This document shows, piece after piece, positions 16,532 through 26,900 of a stretch of 64,000 bases of DNA. Origin of the DNA: Paracoccaceae bacterium (GTDB lineage: Bacteria; Pseudomonadota; Alphaproteobacteria; Rhodobacterales; Rhodobacteraceae). Below the pieces are notes generated by a model that saw only the letters and a program-made list of their open reading frames with translations, had not been told where the DNA came from and ran no database searches. A program made the position numbers and the translations under genes. The stretch spans positions 58,172-122,171 of the forward strand of contig JANSXY010000009.1 of the NCBI GenBank assembly GCA_024742695.1, in the 5' to 3' direction. How positions within the stretch are numbered: the first letter of the stretch is position 1; each line of letters begins with the position of its first letter.

Positions 16532-18519
16532 CAGGCAAGTCCCAGGCGTTTGCGCTGCCCCTCGGCCAGCGCGTTGACGATCCGGTCGGCGATGATCGCG
16601 ATGAAGGCCACGCCGAGGCCGGCGACGATACCCTGCCCGGCATTGGCCTTGGTCAGCGCGATATAGACCTCCTGGCCGAGGTCGCGGGTGCCGACGAGCG
16701 CGGTGATCACCAGCATCGACAGCGCCAGCATGATCGTCTGGTTCAGCCCCAGCAGCAGTTGCGGCGTGGCCAGCGGCAGCTTGATCCGCCACAGCAGCTG
16801 GGCGCGGGTGCAGCCGGCCATCCGCCCGGCCTCCAGCAGCGGTTCGGGCACGTCGCCGATCCCGTGGGCGGCATAGCGCACGGCCGGCGCCAGCGCGTAG
16901 AGGATGACCGCGATCATCGCGCTGAAATCGCCCACCCGGAACAGCATCACCACCGGGATCAGGTAGACGAAGCTGGGCAGCGTCTGCAGCGTGTCCATCA
17001 GGCCAAGGATCACCCGGCCCGCGCGCGGGCGTTCGGCGGCGAGGATGCCCAGCGGGATCCCGACCAGCGTGGCGATCACCACCGACACGCCGCACAGGTA
17101 GACCGTGACCATCGCCTTCGCCCACAACCCGCTGGCCGCGATGAACGCGGTCAGCAGCGCCGCCAGCAGCCCCAGCCGCCAGCCGCCGACGCGCCAGGCC
17201 ATCAGCCCGGTGGCGACGATCCCCCAGCCCCAGGGAATGCCGCCGAAGAACTGCTTCACCGGCAGCAGCACCCAGGTCAGGACCACGGTCTTCGCGGCCT
17301 CGAACGCGTCGAAGAAATTGACGTTGATCCATTCCATCGCGTCCGACCAGAACGGACCGGTGGTGATGGTCAGCGCCTCCGGATAGGTCTGCACGGCGGG
17401 CACGATCCGGCCCAGGATCAGCGTGCCCCCGATCACCAGGACGACGGTTCCGGCCCAGGGGTGCCGTTGCAGAACATTGCCGGTCGGCGGATGCCGCACG
17501 CCGCGCCGTGCGAAGGCCTGGCTGGCGCGGTCGAGCGCGATCGCCATTACCACGATCGCCAGCCCGGCCTCGATCCCGCCGCCGATGTCGAGCTTGCGCA
17601 ACGAGGCCAGCACGTCGAAGCCCAGCCCGCCGGCGCCGATCATCGAGGCGATGATCACCATGTTCAGCGTCAGCATGATCACCTGGTTGACGCCGACCAT
17701 CAGCGTCGGCACCGCCGAGGGCACCAGCACCTTCCACATCATCTGGCTGCGGGTGCAGCCGGCCATCCGCCCGGCCTCGATCACCTCGGGCGGCACCCCG
17801 CGCAGCGCCACGGTCGTCACCCGCACCATCGGCGGCATCGCGTAGATCACGGTGGCCACCAGCGCCGCCACCGGGCCGAAACCGAACAGGATCAGGATCG
17901 GCACGAGATAGGCGAAGACCGGCACGGTCTGCATCAGGTCCAGCACCGGGCGCAGCAGCCGTTCGAACCACGGCGCGCGATAGGCCGCGATGCCCAGCGC
18001 CAGCCCGCCCGCCGCGCCGATCGGCACCGCGATCAGCACCGAGGCCAGCGTGATCATCGCGCTCTGCCACTGCCCGAACACAGCGAGATAGGCAAAGCAG
18101 GCCCCGACCAGCGCCGCCAGCCGCCAGTCGCGCGCGTAGTGGCCGATCGCCATCGCGGTGACGATCACCGCGATCCAGCTCAGCGGCGGCGCGATCTGCA
18201 CCGCCTGGTCGCCCAGCCCGCGCTGAAACCCCTCGATCAGAAGGTCGCGCAGCACCTGGTAGGGCCATTCGATCGTCGCCGCGATCGCCCGCGTCAGATC
18301 CTTGAAGGTGAACAGGTAGAAGTTCGCGCTTTCCACCAGCCAGTCGAGGAAATCGCTGATCCGGTCGTCCAGCGGCAGTTCGTATTGCGCGGGAAACCGG
18401 ATGATCCAGCGCGCGTCCAACGCCTTGTAAAGCTGGAACGACCATGTCGACAGCGCCCAGGTCACGGCGAAGAGCCCGGTCCAGAACAGCATGCCCCGGT
18501 GTCCGAAACGGGCCATCAC
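16531..18519 (-). CDS. ProW-type betaine/quaternary amine ABC permease, fused tandem
   Basis: 662 residues, about twice a usual ProW. Two complete permease modules follow each other: the first EAA loop EAGRMAGCTRSQ is near residue 248 and the second EAGRMAGCTRAQ near 563, each followed by the same kind of LP..NQ.IML segment. A normal transporter uses two copies of ProW; here both halves are on one chain, fixing a heterodimer. It overlaps the ATPase gene by four bases and the kinase gene by one. The family imports glycine betaine, proline betaine, choline and similar compounds across the inner membrane. Confidence 0.9.
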   Translation of the reverse strand: MMARFGHRGMLFWTGLFAVTWALSTWSFQLYKALDARWIIRFPAQYELPLDDRISDFLDWLVESANFYLFTFKDLTRAIAATIEWPYQVLRDLLIEGFQRGLGDQAVQIAPPLSWIAVIVTAMAIGHYARDWRLAALVGACFAYLAVFGQWQSAMITLASVLIAVPIGAAGGLALGIAAYRAPWFERLLRPVLDLMQTVPVFAYLVPILILFGFGPVAALVATVIYAMPPMVRVTTVALRGVPPEVIEAGRMAGCTRSQMMWKVLVPSAVPTLMVGVNQVIMLTLNMVIIASMIGAGGLGFDVLASLRKLDIGGGIEAGLAIVVMAIALDRASQAFARRGVRHPPTGNVLQRHPWAGTVVLVIGGTLILGRIVPAVQTYPEALTITTGPFWSDAMEWINVNFFDAFEAAKTVVLTWVLLPVKQFFGGIPWGWGIVATGLMAWRVGGWRLGLLAALLTAFIAASGLWAKAMVTVYLCGVSVVIATLVGIPLGILAAERPRAGRVILGLMDTLQTLPSFVYLIPVVMLFRVGDFSAMIAVILYALAPAVRYAAHGIGDVPEPLLEAGRMAGCTRAQLLWRIKLPLATPQLLLGLNQTIMLALSMLVITALVGTRDLGQEVYIALTKANAGQGIVAGLGVAFIAIIADRIVNALAEGQRKRLGLA

Positions 18520-19529
18520 CGGCGCCCCACCAGAACGTCGATCACAGCGCGGCGGTCGACCTGGCCGATCGCTTCGCCATCGCGGATCACCCGGTGCGGC
18601 AGATCGGCCGCCTCGACCTGCGCCGCGAAGCTTTCCACCACAGCGTCATGCGGCAGATCGCCCGCGAAGCTGTCGCCCGTCAGCGGCGCGGCGAGAGAGG
18701 CGGCGCGGATCACCTTGGCGCGGCCGACATGGCGGGTGAATTCGGCCACGTACTCCGTCGCCGGGCGCAGCACCAGCTCCTCGGGCGTCGCCACCTGTTC
18801 GATCGCGCCGTCCTTCATCACCGCGATCCGGTCTGCCAGCCGGATCGCCTCGTCGAAATCGTGGGTGATGAAGACGATGGTCTTGTGCAGGATGTTCTGC
18901 AGCCGCAGGAACTCGTCCTGCATCTCGCGCCGGATCAGCGGATCGAGGGCCGAGAACGGCTCGTCCAGGAACCACAGCTCCGGCTCGACGGCCAGCGACC
19001 GGGCGATGCCGACGCGCTGCTGCTGGCCGCCGGACAGTTCGCGCGGGTAATAGCCCTCGCGCCCGCCGAGGCCCACCAGCTCGATCACCTCGCGGGCGCG
19101 GGCCTCGCGCGCGGCACGGCCAACGCCCTGCACCTCCAGCGGAAAGGCCGTGTTCTCCAGCACCGTGAGATGCGGCAACAGCGCGAACTGCTGGAACACC
19201 ATGCCCATCTTCTTGCGCCGGATCTCGATCAGCTCGGATTCCGAGGCGGCCAGCAGATCCTTGCCCTCGAACCGGATCTGCCCGGCCGTCGGCTCCACCA
19301 GCCGCGACAGGCAGCGCACCAGCGTCGACTTGCCCGACCCCGACAACCCCATGATCACGAAGATCTCGCCCTGGTGGATCTGCACGCTGACGTCGCGCAC
19401 CGCCCCGATCAGGCCGGCCTCGCGCAGGGCCTCGGGATCCGGCGCGGGGTTTGCGCCGAGAAAACCGTCCGCATGGGGGCCATACAGCTTCCAGACATTG
19501 CGGCAGTCCAGGATCACGGGCTTGGTCAT
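18516..19529 (-). CDS. ProV-type ABC transporter ATP-binding protein
   Basis: 337 residues. Walker A is GLSGSGKST (61-69), the signature is LSGGQQQR and Walker B is LWFLDEPFSALD. The N-terminal stretch with PEALREAG is typical of glycine betaine (ProV/OpuAA) ATPases. The C-terminal tail after the nucleotide domain is about 70 residues, shorter than a full pair of CBS domains, so osmotic sensing of the OpuA kind is not evident. It overlaps the permease gene by four bases. The gap to the binding-protein gene upstream holds a strong hairpin that may lower its expression. Confidence 0.9.
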   Translation of the reverse strand: MTKPVILDCRNVWKLYGPHADGFLGANPAPDPEALREAGLIGAVRDVSVQIHQGEIFVIMGLSGSGKSTLVRCLSRLVEPTAGQIRFEGKDLLAASESELIEIRRKKMGMVFQQFALLPHLTVLENTAFPLEVQGVGRAAREARAREVIELVGLGGREGYYPRELSGGQQQRVGIARSLAVEPELWFLDEPFSALDPLIRREMQDEFLRLQNILHKTIVFITHDFDEAIRLADRIAVMKDGAIEQVATPEELVLRPATEYVAEFTRHVGRAKVIRAASLAAPLTGDSFAGDLPHDAVVESFAAQVEAADLPHRVIRDGEAIGQVDRRAVIDVLVGRR

Positions 19530-19599
19530 CCATCCCTCGGCGGCAGTCCGGGGTCCGGCCGGCGAACCGGGCGGGCGGCGGAGTCGGAAAACGTGTGTC

Positions 19600-19637
19600 G
19601 CCGGGCGCGCGGCGGGCGGACCGCCCGCGCGCCCGGC
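19600..19637 (-). promoter_or_regulatory. Strong hairpin between binding-protein and ATPase genes
   Basis: Thirteen-base perfect arms GCCGGGCGCGCGG/CCGCGCGCCCGGC close a 12-base loop that can pair further. It lies between proX-like and proV-like genes of one operon, a position where stems commonly protect the upstream message or attenuate the downstream genes, giving more binding protein than ATPase. Confidence 0.6.
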
Positions 19638-19647
19638 CCGGCGCCGG

Positions 19648-20580
19648 TTACCTGGCGATCCAGGACATCCAGGTGTCCTTGTTGGCCTCCATCCAGGCGG
19701 CCACGGTATCCTCGACGGACTTGCCGTTCAGGTCGACCTCGGCGACCATCGCGCCCATGTCGTCGTTCGAGATCGTGAAGGCCTCGATCACCGGCACGGC
19801 GCCCGGCCAGTTTTCGGCAACGCCGCTCCACGCCACCTTCCAGATCGGGCCGCGCGGCTTGCCGCAGTCATAGGCGAGATCGGGGTTCGGGCCGACCGAA
19901 GGATCGTTGTAGCACTCGGCCGAATAGGGCGGGAACTCGACGAATTCGCCCGCGAATTTCGATGGCGCCCAGTGCGGCGCATAGACCCAAAGCACGATCG
20001 GCGCCTGCCGCTGGTAGGCCGATTCAAGCTCCGCGAACAGCGCCGCGTCGGTGCCGGCATGCACGACCTCGAAATCCAGGCCCAGCGCCTCGACACGTTC
20101 CTCGTCGAACCCGCCCCAGGTCACCGGACCGCCCAGGTAGCGGCCGAGCGGCGCGGTTTCGGGCGTGGCGAATTCCTGCGCGCAGTCGTTCAGCGCCTGC
20201 CAGTCGGGCAGGCCGGGGCAGACATCCTTCATGTAGGCGGGATACCACCATTCCTCGATCGCGTTCATGCCGGTCGAGCCGAGGTTCACGACAGTGCCGG
20301 TCGCGATCGCCTCGTCCATCGCCTCGCGGCCGGTGGTTTCCCAGATTTCCATCGCGACATGCAGATCGCCGGTCTTCAGCCCGGCGAATTGCGCGATGTA
20401 GTCGGCCTGCACGTATTCGACGTTGTAGCCCGCTTCCTCCAGCACCTCGCCCATCAGGGTGGTCGTGATCAACTGGCCGGACCAGTCATGCAGCGTGAGC
20501 TTGATCGGTTCGCTCGAGTCCTGTGCGAGCGCCGGTCCCGCCGTGAGAAGCGCGGCGGCCGCAAGTGAAAGACGCTTCAT
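19648..20580 (-). CDS. ProX-type periplasmic binding protein for a betaine-like solute
   Basis: 310 residues with a clear signal peptide of about 20 residues (cut after ALA before QDSS). The mature part is an OpuAC/ProX-like domain with motifs such as HDWSGQLITT, WETTGREAMDEA and IVLWVYAPHWAPSK; aromatic residues in such segments form the cage that holds quaternary ammonium groups in this family. It starts with a GGGAGAAAACGA ribosome site and is the first gene of the operon proX-proV-proW-kinase-FAD/GcvT. The shared promoter region with the phosphatase gene carries candidate DeoR boxes. Confidence 0.87.
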   Translation of the reverse strand: MKRLSLAAAALLTAGPALAQDSSEPIKLTLHDWSGQLITTTLMGEVLEEAGYNVEYVQADYIAQFAGLKTGDLHVAMEIWETTGREAMDEAIATGTVVNLGSTGMNAIEEWWYPAYMKDVCPGLPDWQALNDCAQEFATPETAPLGRYLGGPVTWGGFDEERVEALGLDFEVVHAGTDAALFAELESAYQRQAPIVLWVYAPHWAPSKFAGEFVEFPPYSAECYNDPSVGPNPDLAYDCGKPRGPIWKVAWSGVAENWPGAVPVIEAFTISNDDMGAMVAEVDLNGKSVEDTVAAWMEANKDTWMSWIAR

Positions 20581-20657
20581 TCGTTTTCTCCCTGTTCGGG
20601 CCGGCGCCTCGTCGTCATCCGGGCAGGCACCCGGAAGCACCGGCGGTACCGAGAACA

Positions 20658-20685
20658 ATCAACAATGAATCCCCCCATATCAACA
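20658..20685. promoter_or_regulatory. Paired ATCAACA boxes (candidate DeoR sites)
   Basis: Two copies of ATCAACA (20658-20664 and 20679-20685) lie 21 bp apart, two helical turns, in the 200-bp AT-richer gap between the proX operon and the phosphatase gene. The same heptamer, read on the other strand as TGTTGAT, recurs in the promoter region of the DeoR gene at 24.95 kb. This suggests a shared repressor. Confidence 0.5.
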
Positions 20686-20780
20686 AAAAACAACATCTTC
20701 TCCCCTTCTGTGTAGTTTTGCCATTGCCGGTCGCCCGGAATGCTGGCATCCCGCGCCCGATCAACCGCCGGAGCGCCGCC

Positions 20781-21540
20781 ATGATCCCACCGTCCGACAG
20801 GCTCGACGTCGCGATCGAGATCACGCGGCTTGCCGCGCAGGTCTCGCTCGGGCATTTCCGCAAGCGGCTGGAGATCGACACCAAGGCCGACCAGAGTCCG
20901 GTCACCGCGGCCGACCGGGAAACCGAGGCGGCGATCCGCGCCGAACTGGAGCGGCGATTTCCCGGAGAGCCGATCTTCGGCGAGGAATACGGACGCTCCG
21001 GCAGCGGCGAGGATCTGTGGATCGTCGATCCGATCGACGGCACGCGGTCGTTCATCGTCGGGCTGCCGCTGTTCGGGATGCTTCTGGGCCATGTCCGCGG
21101 CGGGCGGCCGTGGCTGGGCGTGATCCGCATGCCCGCGCTGGACGAGGTCTATGCCGGCCTTGCCGGTCACGGCGCCACCCGCAACGGCACCCCGATCCGC
21201 GCCAGCGACTGCCGGCGGCTGGACGACGCGCGGCTGATGATCAACGAGGTCGACAGGATCGCCGCCGGCGCGCCCCGCGCGCTGGACCGGCTGCTTGGCG
21301 CCGGGGCGCTGCGCCGCACCGGCGCGGATTGCTATCCGCACGCCCTGGTCGCCGCCGGGACGGCCGACGCGGTCGTCGACTACGGGCTGGAACCCTACGA
21401 TTTCCTGCCCGTCGCCGCGGTGGTCGAGGCCGCCGGCGGGCTGATGACCGACTGGGCCGGCGCGCCGCTGACGATGGCATCGGACGGCCGCACCGTGACC
21501 GCCGCGACCCCGGACCTGCATGCCGAGCTGATCGCGCTGC

Positions 21541-21554
<14 letters not shown>
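20781..21554 (+). CDS. Inositol monophosphatase-family phosphatase (HisN/SuhB-like)
   Basis: 257 residues. Metal ligands typical of the Mg-dependent family are visible: Glu68/Glu69 in FGEE, and Asp83, Asp86 and Thr88 in VDPIDGT; the third motif reads EPYDFLPVAAVVEAAGG, close to the WD.A.G consensus with Tyr for Trp. Members hydrolyse inositol phosphate, histidinol phosphate and other small phosphate esters. It stands alone on the plus strand between two leftward operons with kinases, so it may remove the phosphate that those kinases add. Its 3' end overlaps the second kinase gene by 14 bases. Histidinol phosphatase is an alternative. Confidence 0.82.
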
Positions 21555-22467
<913 letters not shown>

Positions 22468-22475
22468 TCCGCCCC

Positions 22476-24893
22476 CTATCCTTTCAGCCGTTCGTTGTGC
22501 GGATCGTAAAGCGGCCCCTCGACCTGCCGGATCGCATGCCGTTCCCCGAACACCTCCAGCGTGAACGCCTCGCTGTCCCAGTACTCGCGCGCGAGGTAGC
22601 CGCGCAGGATCGTCCGGCCCACCGTCGGCCCCCACGCCGCCGAGGTCACCAGCGAAACGACATCCTCGCCGGCACGGATCGTCTCGCCGCCGGTCAGCGG
22701 CAGGTTCGCCTCGGTCGTGAAGGTGCACAGCCGGCGCGCGACGCCTTGGGCCTTCTGCGCCTCCAGGGCCGCGCGGCCGATGAAATCGCCCTTGGATTTC
22801 AGATGCACGCGAAAGCCCAGCCCGGCCTCGTAGGGCGTGTAGTCGGGCGAGATGTCGCCCGACCAGTAGACGTATCCCTTTTCCATTCTCAGGCTCTCGA
22901 TCGCCCGGTAGCCGGCATTGGCGATGCCGTGCGCCTGCCCCGCCGCCCAAAGCCGGTCGTAGACATGCAGCGCGAATTCGGTGGGGATGTAGAGTTCGTA
23001 TCCCAACTCGCCGACATAGCCGATCCGCGCGGCGCGCACCGGGGCCGCGCCGACGACGATCTCGCGCGCGGTGGAAAACGGCAGCGCGGCGTCGGACACG
23101 TCGCTTTCCGAAGCCGCCTGCAGCACCGCGCGTGCCGACGGCCCGACGAGGTTCAGCACCGCCCAGCCGCTGGTGACATCGATCATCTGCACGGACCCGT
23201 CGGCGGGCAGGCGGCGGCGCACCCAGTCGCCGTCATGCACGCCGAAGCCCGACCCGGTGACCATGACGAACCGATCCCGGCCGAGCCGCGTGAAGGTCAC
23301 GTCGGCCTCGATCCCGCCCCGCTCGTTGCACAGCTGGGTGTAGATCACCGCGCCGTCGGGCCTGTCCATGTTCGACACCGCCAGCCCTTGCAGCATGTCC
23401 AGCGCGCCGGCGCCGAGGATCTCGAACTTCGAGAAACTGGTCTGGTCGATCAGCGCCACGCGCTCGCGCACCGCGCGGTGTTCCTCGGCCGCGAAGGCCT
23501 TCCAGCCCGGCGCGAGGAAATCGAGCTGGTCGACGGGCGGCACGCCCTCGGGGGCGAACCACAGCGGGCGCTCCCAGCCGTTCTTCGACCCGTAGACCGC
23601 GCCCTGCTCTTTCAGCCGGTGATAGAGCGGCGACAGCCGCAACTGCCGGGCGCTTTCGTGTTCCTGCCCGGGATAGCGCATCTTGTAGTGATGCGCGTAG
23701 TGCTCCACCGCGCGCGGATACATGAAGGCCCGGGTGCCGTGATGCGGGCCGAAGCGGCGCACGTCGAGCGGCCACAGGTCAAGCGAGGGGCGGCCATCGA
23801 CCACCCATTCGGCGATCATCTCGCCCGCGCCGCCGCCCGCCGCGATCCCGTACAGGAACCCGGTGGCCATCATCAGGTTGTCGAACCCCGGCTGCCAGCC
23901 CATCACGAAATCGCCGTCCGCCGAATAGGGGATCGGGCCGTTGATGACCTGCCTTATGCCGACCTCGTTGACCACCGGCGTGACCTGCCCGGCCAGTTCC
24001 GCCAGCGGCAGGAAGCGGTCGAGGTTTTCGGGCAGAAGCTGGCGCACGAACCGGCCCGGAATGCCGTCGTCGCCGAAGGGCAGCGTGCCCTCCTCGTAGC
24101 CGCCGATCACCAGCCGCCCGCCGACATCGGGCTTGTAGTAGACCAGCCGCTCGGGGTCGCGCAGCGTGGGAAAATGGCCGATCTCGGCGCCGGTGGATTC
24201 GGTGACGATATACTGGTGCTCGACCGCGCAGGCCGGCACCCTGAGGCCCAGCTTCGCGCCGATCTCGCGGCTCCACATCCCGGCGGCGAGGATCACGGTC
24301 TCGGCCTGCCACGGCCCCTCTGTCGTCTCGACCCCGGTGATCCGCGCGCCGGACAGGTGGAAATCCAGCACCTCGACATTCTGCCGGATTTGGGCGCCCT
24401 GCCGGCGCGCCGCCCCGGCCACTGCCTGGCACAGCGAGGCGGGATCGACATAGCCATCCGACGGGATGTAGGCGGCGCCCTCCAGCCCGCTTGCGTCGAT
24501 CAGGGGGAACAGGTCCCTGGCCTCCGACGGCGTGAGGATCTGCATCTCCAGCCCGAAGCTGGCCGCCATCGTGGCCAGCCGCCTGGCTTCGAGCATCCGC
24601 TCGCGCGTCGCCGCGAGACGCAGCGAGCCGGTCTTCTTCCAGTCGAACTGCAAGCCGTCCTCGGCCTGCAACCGGTCGTACATCGCGACCGAGCGTTGCA
24701 GCATCCGCGTGGTGTTGCGCGACGAGCGCAACTGCCCGACGAGGCCCGCGGCATGCCAGGTCGCACCCTCGGTCAGACCGGCCCGTTCCAGCACCACGAC
24801 ATCGGTTTCGCCGCGCCGCGTGAGGTGGTAGGCGATCGAGCAACCGATGATCCCGCCCCCGATGATGAGGTGTTTCGCAGCCCGCCGCGCCAT
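22476..24893 (-). CDS. FAD oxidoreductase-GcvT fusion (dimethylglycine/sarcosine dehydrogenase family), copy 2
   Basis: 805 residues with the same plan as the protein at 13.2-15.7 kb: FAD loop IIGGGIIG, the likely FAD-linking His47 in GATWHAAG, then a GcvT-type folate domain from about residue 420 ending in EGPLYDPHNERLKG. Many blocks are shared with copy 1 (AAGLVGQLRS, LRDP.RL.YYK), so the two arose by duplication and then diverged. The start is the ATG before ARRAAKHL; a longer reading frame runs into the divergent promoter region. It is first in an operon with kinase copy 2 and is divergent from the DeoR gene. Confidence 0.85.
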   Translation of the reverse strand: MARRAAKHLIIGGGIIGCSIAYHLTRRGETDVVVLERAGLTEGATWHAAGLVGQLRSSRNTTRMLQRSVAMYDRLQAEDGLQFDWKKTGSLRLAATRERMLEARRLATMAASFGLEMQILTPSEARDLFPLIDASGLEGAAYIPSDGYVDPASLCQAVAGAARRQGAQIRQNVEVLDFHLSGARITGVETTEGPWQAETVILAAGMWSREIGAKLGLRVPACAVEHQYIVTESTGAEIGHFPTLRDPERLVYYKPDVGGRLVIGGYEEGTLPFGDDGIPGRFVRQLLPENLDRFLPLAELAGQVTPVVNEVGIRQVINGPIPYSADGDFVMGWQPGFDNLMMATGFLYGIAAGGGAGEMIAEWVVDGRPSLDLWPLDVRRFGPHHGTRAFMYPRAVEHYAHHYKMRYPGQEHESARQLRLSPLYHRLKEQGAVYGSKNGWERPLWFAPEGVPPVDQLDFLAPGWKAFAAEEHRAVRERVALIDQTSFSKFEILGAGALDMLQGLAVSNMDRPDGAVIYTQLCNERGGIEADVTFTRLGRDRFVMVTGSGFGVHDGDWVRRRLPADGSVQMIDVTSGWAVLNLVGPSARAVLQAASESDVSDAALPFSTAREIVVGAAPVRAARIGYVGELGYELYIPTEFALHVYDRLWAAGQAHGIANAGYRAIESLRMEKGYVYWSGDISPDYTPYEAGLGFRVHLKSKGDFIGRAALEAQKAQGVARRLCTFTTEANLPLTGGETIRAGEDVVSLVTSAAWGPTVGRTILRGYLAREYWDSEAFTLEVFGERHAIRQVEGPLYDPHNERLKG

Positions 24894-24946
24894 GCCCAGC
24901 CCCAGAATCGCCCGCCCCGAAACCTTAGCAGGCGATGGCCGCGCAA

Positions 24947-24997
24947 CAACAAAAATGTTGATTTCTGTTGATTTCGGCGCATTGATTGGCAATCAAC
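24947..24997. promoter_or_regulatory. Repeated TGTTGAT/ATCAAC boxes (candidate DeoR operator)
   Basis: This short AT-rich stretch holds three linked repeats: the dyad CAACA-4-TGTTG (24947-24960), a perfect tandem repeat of TGTTGATTTC (24956-24965 and 24966-24975, one helical turn apart), and the dyad TTGATT-GGC-AATCAA (24982-24996). It lies between the FAD/GcvT-kinase operon and the DeoR gene. DeoR-family repressors bind such clustered sites. Confidence 0.62.
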
Positions 24998-25037
24998 CGG
25001 GGGCAAAGCGACAGTTTCGGCGACCACGGGAAGACCA

Positions 25038-25796
25038 ATGTCGAAATACCGGGAAGAGATTTTGCGCATCGTCGACATGCGCGGCACGGTCACCGTGAAC
25101 GAGTTGTCGCGGCTTCTGGGCGTCTCGGGCCAGACGATCCGGCGCGTCACCCGCCCGATGGCCGAGGCCGGCGAGCTGAGCAAGGTGCACGGCGCGCTGG
25201 TCTCGAAGAAGACGGCATCCGACCCGCCGTTCCTGTCGCGGATGAACGTCAACCGCGATGCCAAGGTCGCGATCGCGCGCGAAGTGGCGCGGATCGTGCA
25301 GGACGGAGACAGCGTGGCGATCGACACCGGCTCCACCTCGGCCTTCGTCGCGCAGGCGCTGCGGGCGCGGCACCGGCTGACGGTGGTCACCAATTCGGCC
25401 TTCGTGGCCAGCACGCTGGCGATGATACCGGGCAACAACGTCTCGATGGCCGGCACCCAGTTGCGCGACCATGACGGCGCGGCCTTCGACCGGTCGACCT
25501 TCGAGGTGATCGAGCGGATGCAGGTCGACTACGTGATCCTCAGCGCCTCGCTGGTGGACGCCCGCAAGGGGTTTCTGGTGCACGAGCAGTGCGAGGTCGA
25601 TGTCGCCACCGCGATGCTGAACCATGCGGGCCGGGCGATCATGGCGGTGGATCATTCGAAGTTCAGCGTGCAAAGCCGGAAGCCGGCGCTGCGCCAGCCG
25701 GCGCTGAAATCCGGCGACTATCTCGTCACCGACCGGCCGCTGCCGCAGGTGTTCGAGGGCGCGTTCCCCGGTCTGACCCTGCGGATCGCCGGCTAG
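25038..25796 (+). CDS. DeoR-family transcriptional repressor
   Basis: 252 residues: N-terminal helix-turn-helix (residues 5-58, including VNELSRLLGVSGQTIRR) and a C-terminal DeoR sensor domain with DGDSVAIDTGSTS and VVTNSAFVA, the phosphosugar-binding isomerase-like fold. This family usually responds to phosphorylated metabolites, which suits a locus with two kinases. The second helix reads QTIRR as in other DeoR proteins. A GGGAAG site precedes the ATG. It is divergent from FAD/GcvT copy 2, with clustered repeats between, and probably also controls the promoter at 20.7 kb, where the same heptamer recurs. Confidence 0.88.
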   Translation: MSKYREEILRIVDMRGTVTVNELSRLLGVSGQTIRRVTRPMAEAGELSKVHGALVSKKTASDPPFLSRMNVNRDAKVAIAREVARIVQDGDSVAIDTGSTSAFVAQALRARHRLTVVTNSAFVASTLAMIPGNNVSMAGTQLRDHDGAAFDRSTFEVIERMQVDYVILSASLVDARKGFLVHEQCEVDVATAMLNHAGRAIMAVDHSKFSVQSRKPALRQPALKSGDYLVTDRPLPQVFEGAFPGLTLRIAG

Positions 25797-25812
25797 GTCG
25801 GGCCGCCGGGGA

Positions 25813-25828
25813 CTGCCGCGCGCGGCAG
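25813..25828. terminator. Perfect 16-bp palindrome between convergent genes
   Basis: CTGCCGCG followed directly by CGCGGCAG lies between the stops of the DeoR and LysR genes. It can form a stem in RNA from either strand, but the minimal loop and lack of a T-run make it only a possible terminator. Confidence 0.35.
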
Positions 25829-25847
25829 CTGCACCCGCCCCAGCGGA

Positions 25848-26795
25848 TCAGCGCGTATCCCAGGCCATCCCCGGCAGCGAAGCCCGCAGATCGCGATCCC
25901 AGGACGGATCGTCGGTCAGCGCCTGCGCGAGGTGATCGATCATCGCCCGAACCCGCGGCGCAAGCGCCTCGGCCTTCGGATAGATGGCGAAGGCGGCATC
26001 CTGCGACCATGCGTGATCCGCGAACAGCGGCACGAGCCGCCCGTCCAGCAGAAACGGCGCGGCCAGGAAGGTCGGCTCCACGACCACGCCGAGCCCGGCC
26101 GCCGCCTGCCGGCACAGCATGTCGCCGTTGCTGGCCCAGAGCCGCGCGTCGGGCGTGACGATCCCGCGGCTTCCGTCCGGGCGCCGGAAGCGCCAGCGCG
26201 CCCGGCCGGCGCGAGACCGGTAGGTGAGGGCCGGATACCGCGCGAGGTCTTCGGGCCGCTCCGGCGGACCGAACCGGTCGAGCAGCGCGGGGCTGATCGC
26301 GGGAACATGGCGGATCCGCGTGAGCCGGCGCGCGATCAGCGAACTGTCCTCCAGCGTGCCGATCCGGATCGCCAGATCGTACCCCTCCGCCAGAAGATCG
26401 ACGCGACGGTCGCTCAGGTCGAGGTCGAGGCTGATGCCCGGATGGGCCTTGAGGAACGCGGTCAGCGCCTCGGACAGGTGGTGGGCGGCGAAGCTCGCCG
26501 GGGCGGTCATCCGGATCCGGCCCGACAGCGCGCCGCCACGGTCGGTCATCGCCGCCTCGGCGGCATCGAGATCGTCGAGGATGCGCCGGCACTGCCGGTA
26601 GTAGGTGCCGCCCTCTTCGGTCAGGCGCAGGCTGCGCGTCGTCCGCTGCACCAGCGTGGTGCCCAGCCGCGCCTCCAGTTCCTTCAGCCGGCGGCTGACA
26701 GCCGACAGCGCCAGCCCCGACCGCCGCGAGGCGCCGCTGAGAGAGCCGGCCTCGACGATCCCGACGAAGGTGACGATTTCATCCAGCCGCGCCAA
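25848..26795 (-). CDS. LysR-family transcriptional regulator
   Basis: 315 residues, the usual LysR length. The helix-turn-helix lies at residues 5-60 (GSLSGASRRSGLALSAVSRR, LEARLGTTLVQRTTR) and the co-inducer domain runs from about 90 to 290. It belongs to the subgroup with LSGRIRMTAPASFA after the linker (CrgA/DsdC-like proteins that often govern redox enzymes). No ATG fits; I use the TTG that begins LARLDEIVTF, with AAGAAG just before it. It is divergent from the azoreductase and glutathione transferase genes, which it probably activates in response to an electrophile or quinone. Confidence 0.87.
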   Translation of the reverse strand: MARLDEIVTFVGIVEAGSLSGASRRSGLALSAVSRRLKELEARLGTTLVQRTTRSLRLTEEGGTYYRQCRRILDDLDAAEAAMTDRGGALSGRIRMTAPASFAAHHLSEALTAFLKAHPGISLDLDLSDRRVDLLAEGYDLAIRIGTLEDSSLIARRLTRIRHVPAISPALLDRFGPPERPEDLARYPALTYRSRAGRARWRFRRPDGSRGIVTPDARLWASNGDMLCRQAAAGLGVVVEPTFLAAPFLLDGRLVPLFADHAWSQDAAFAIYPKAEALAPRVRAMIDHLAQALTDDPSWDRDLRASLPGMAWDTR

Positions 26796-26810
26796 TTCTT
26801 CTTTCTTTGC

Positions 26811-26823
26811 GAAATATGATTTC
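26811..26823. promoter_or_regulatory. Candidate LysR-binding dyad
   Basis: A dyad GAAAT-ATG-ATTTC lies in the AT-rich gap 16 bases upstream of the LysR start and 78 bases before the azoreductase gene. LysR proteins bind small dyads in such divergent gaps. The assignment is by position and symmetry only. Confidence 0.4.
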
Positions 26824-26900
26824 CTGTTTTCGTGTATTATTCTCCTTGGGCGCAGATGCCAACATATCTCTCGTACCGGAACCAGCCGCAGGAGAGAGAC

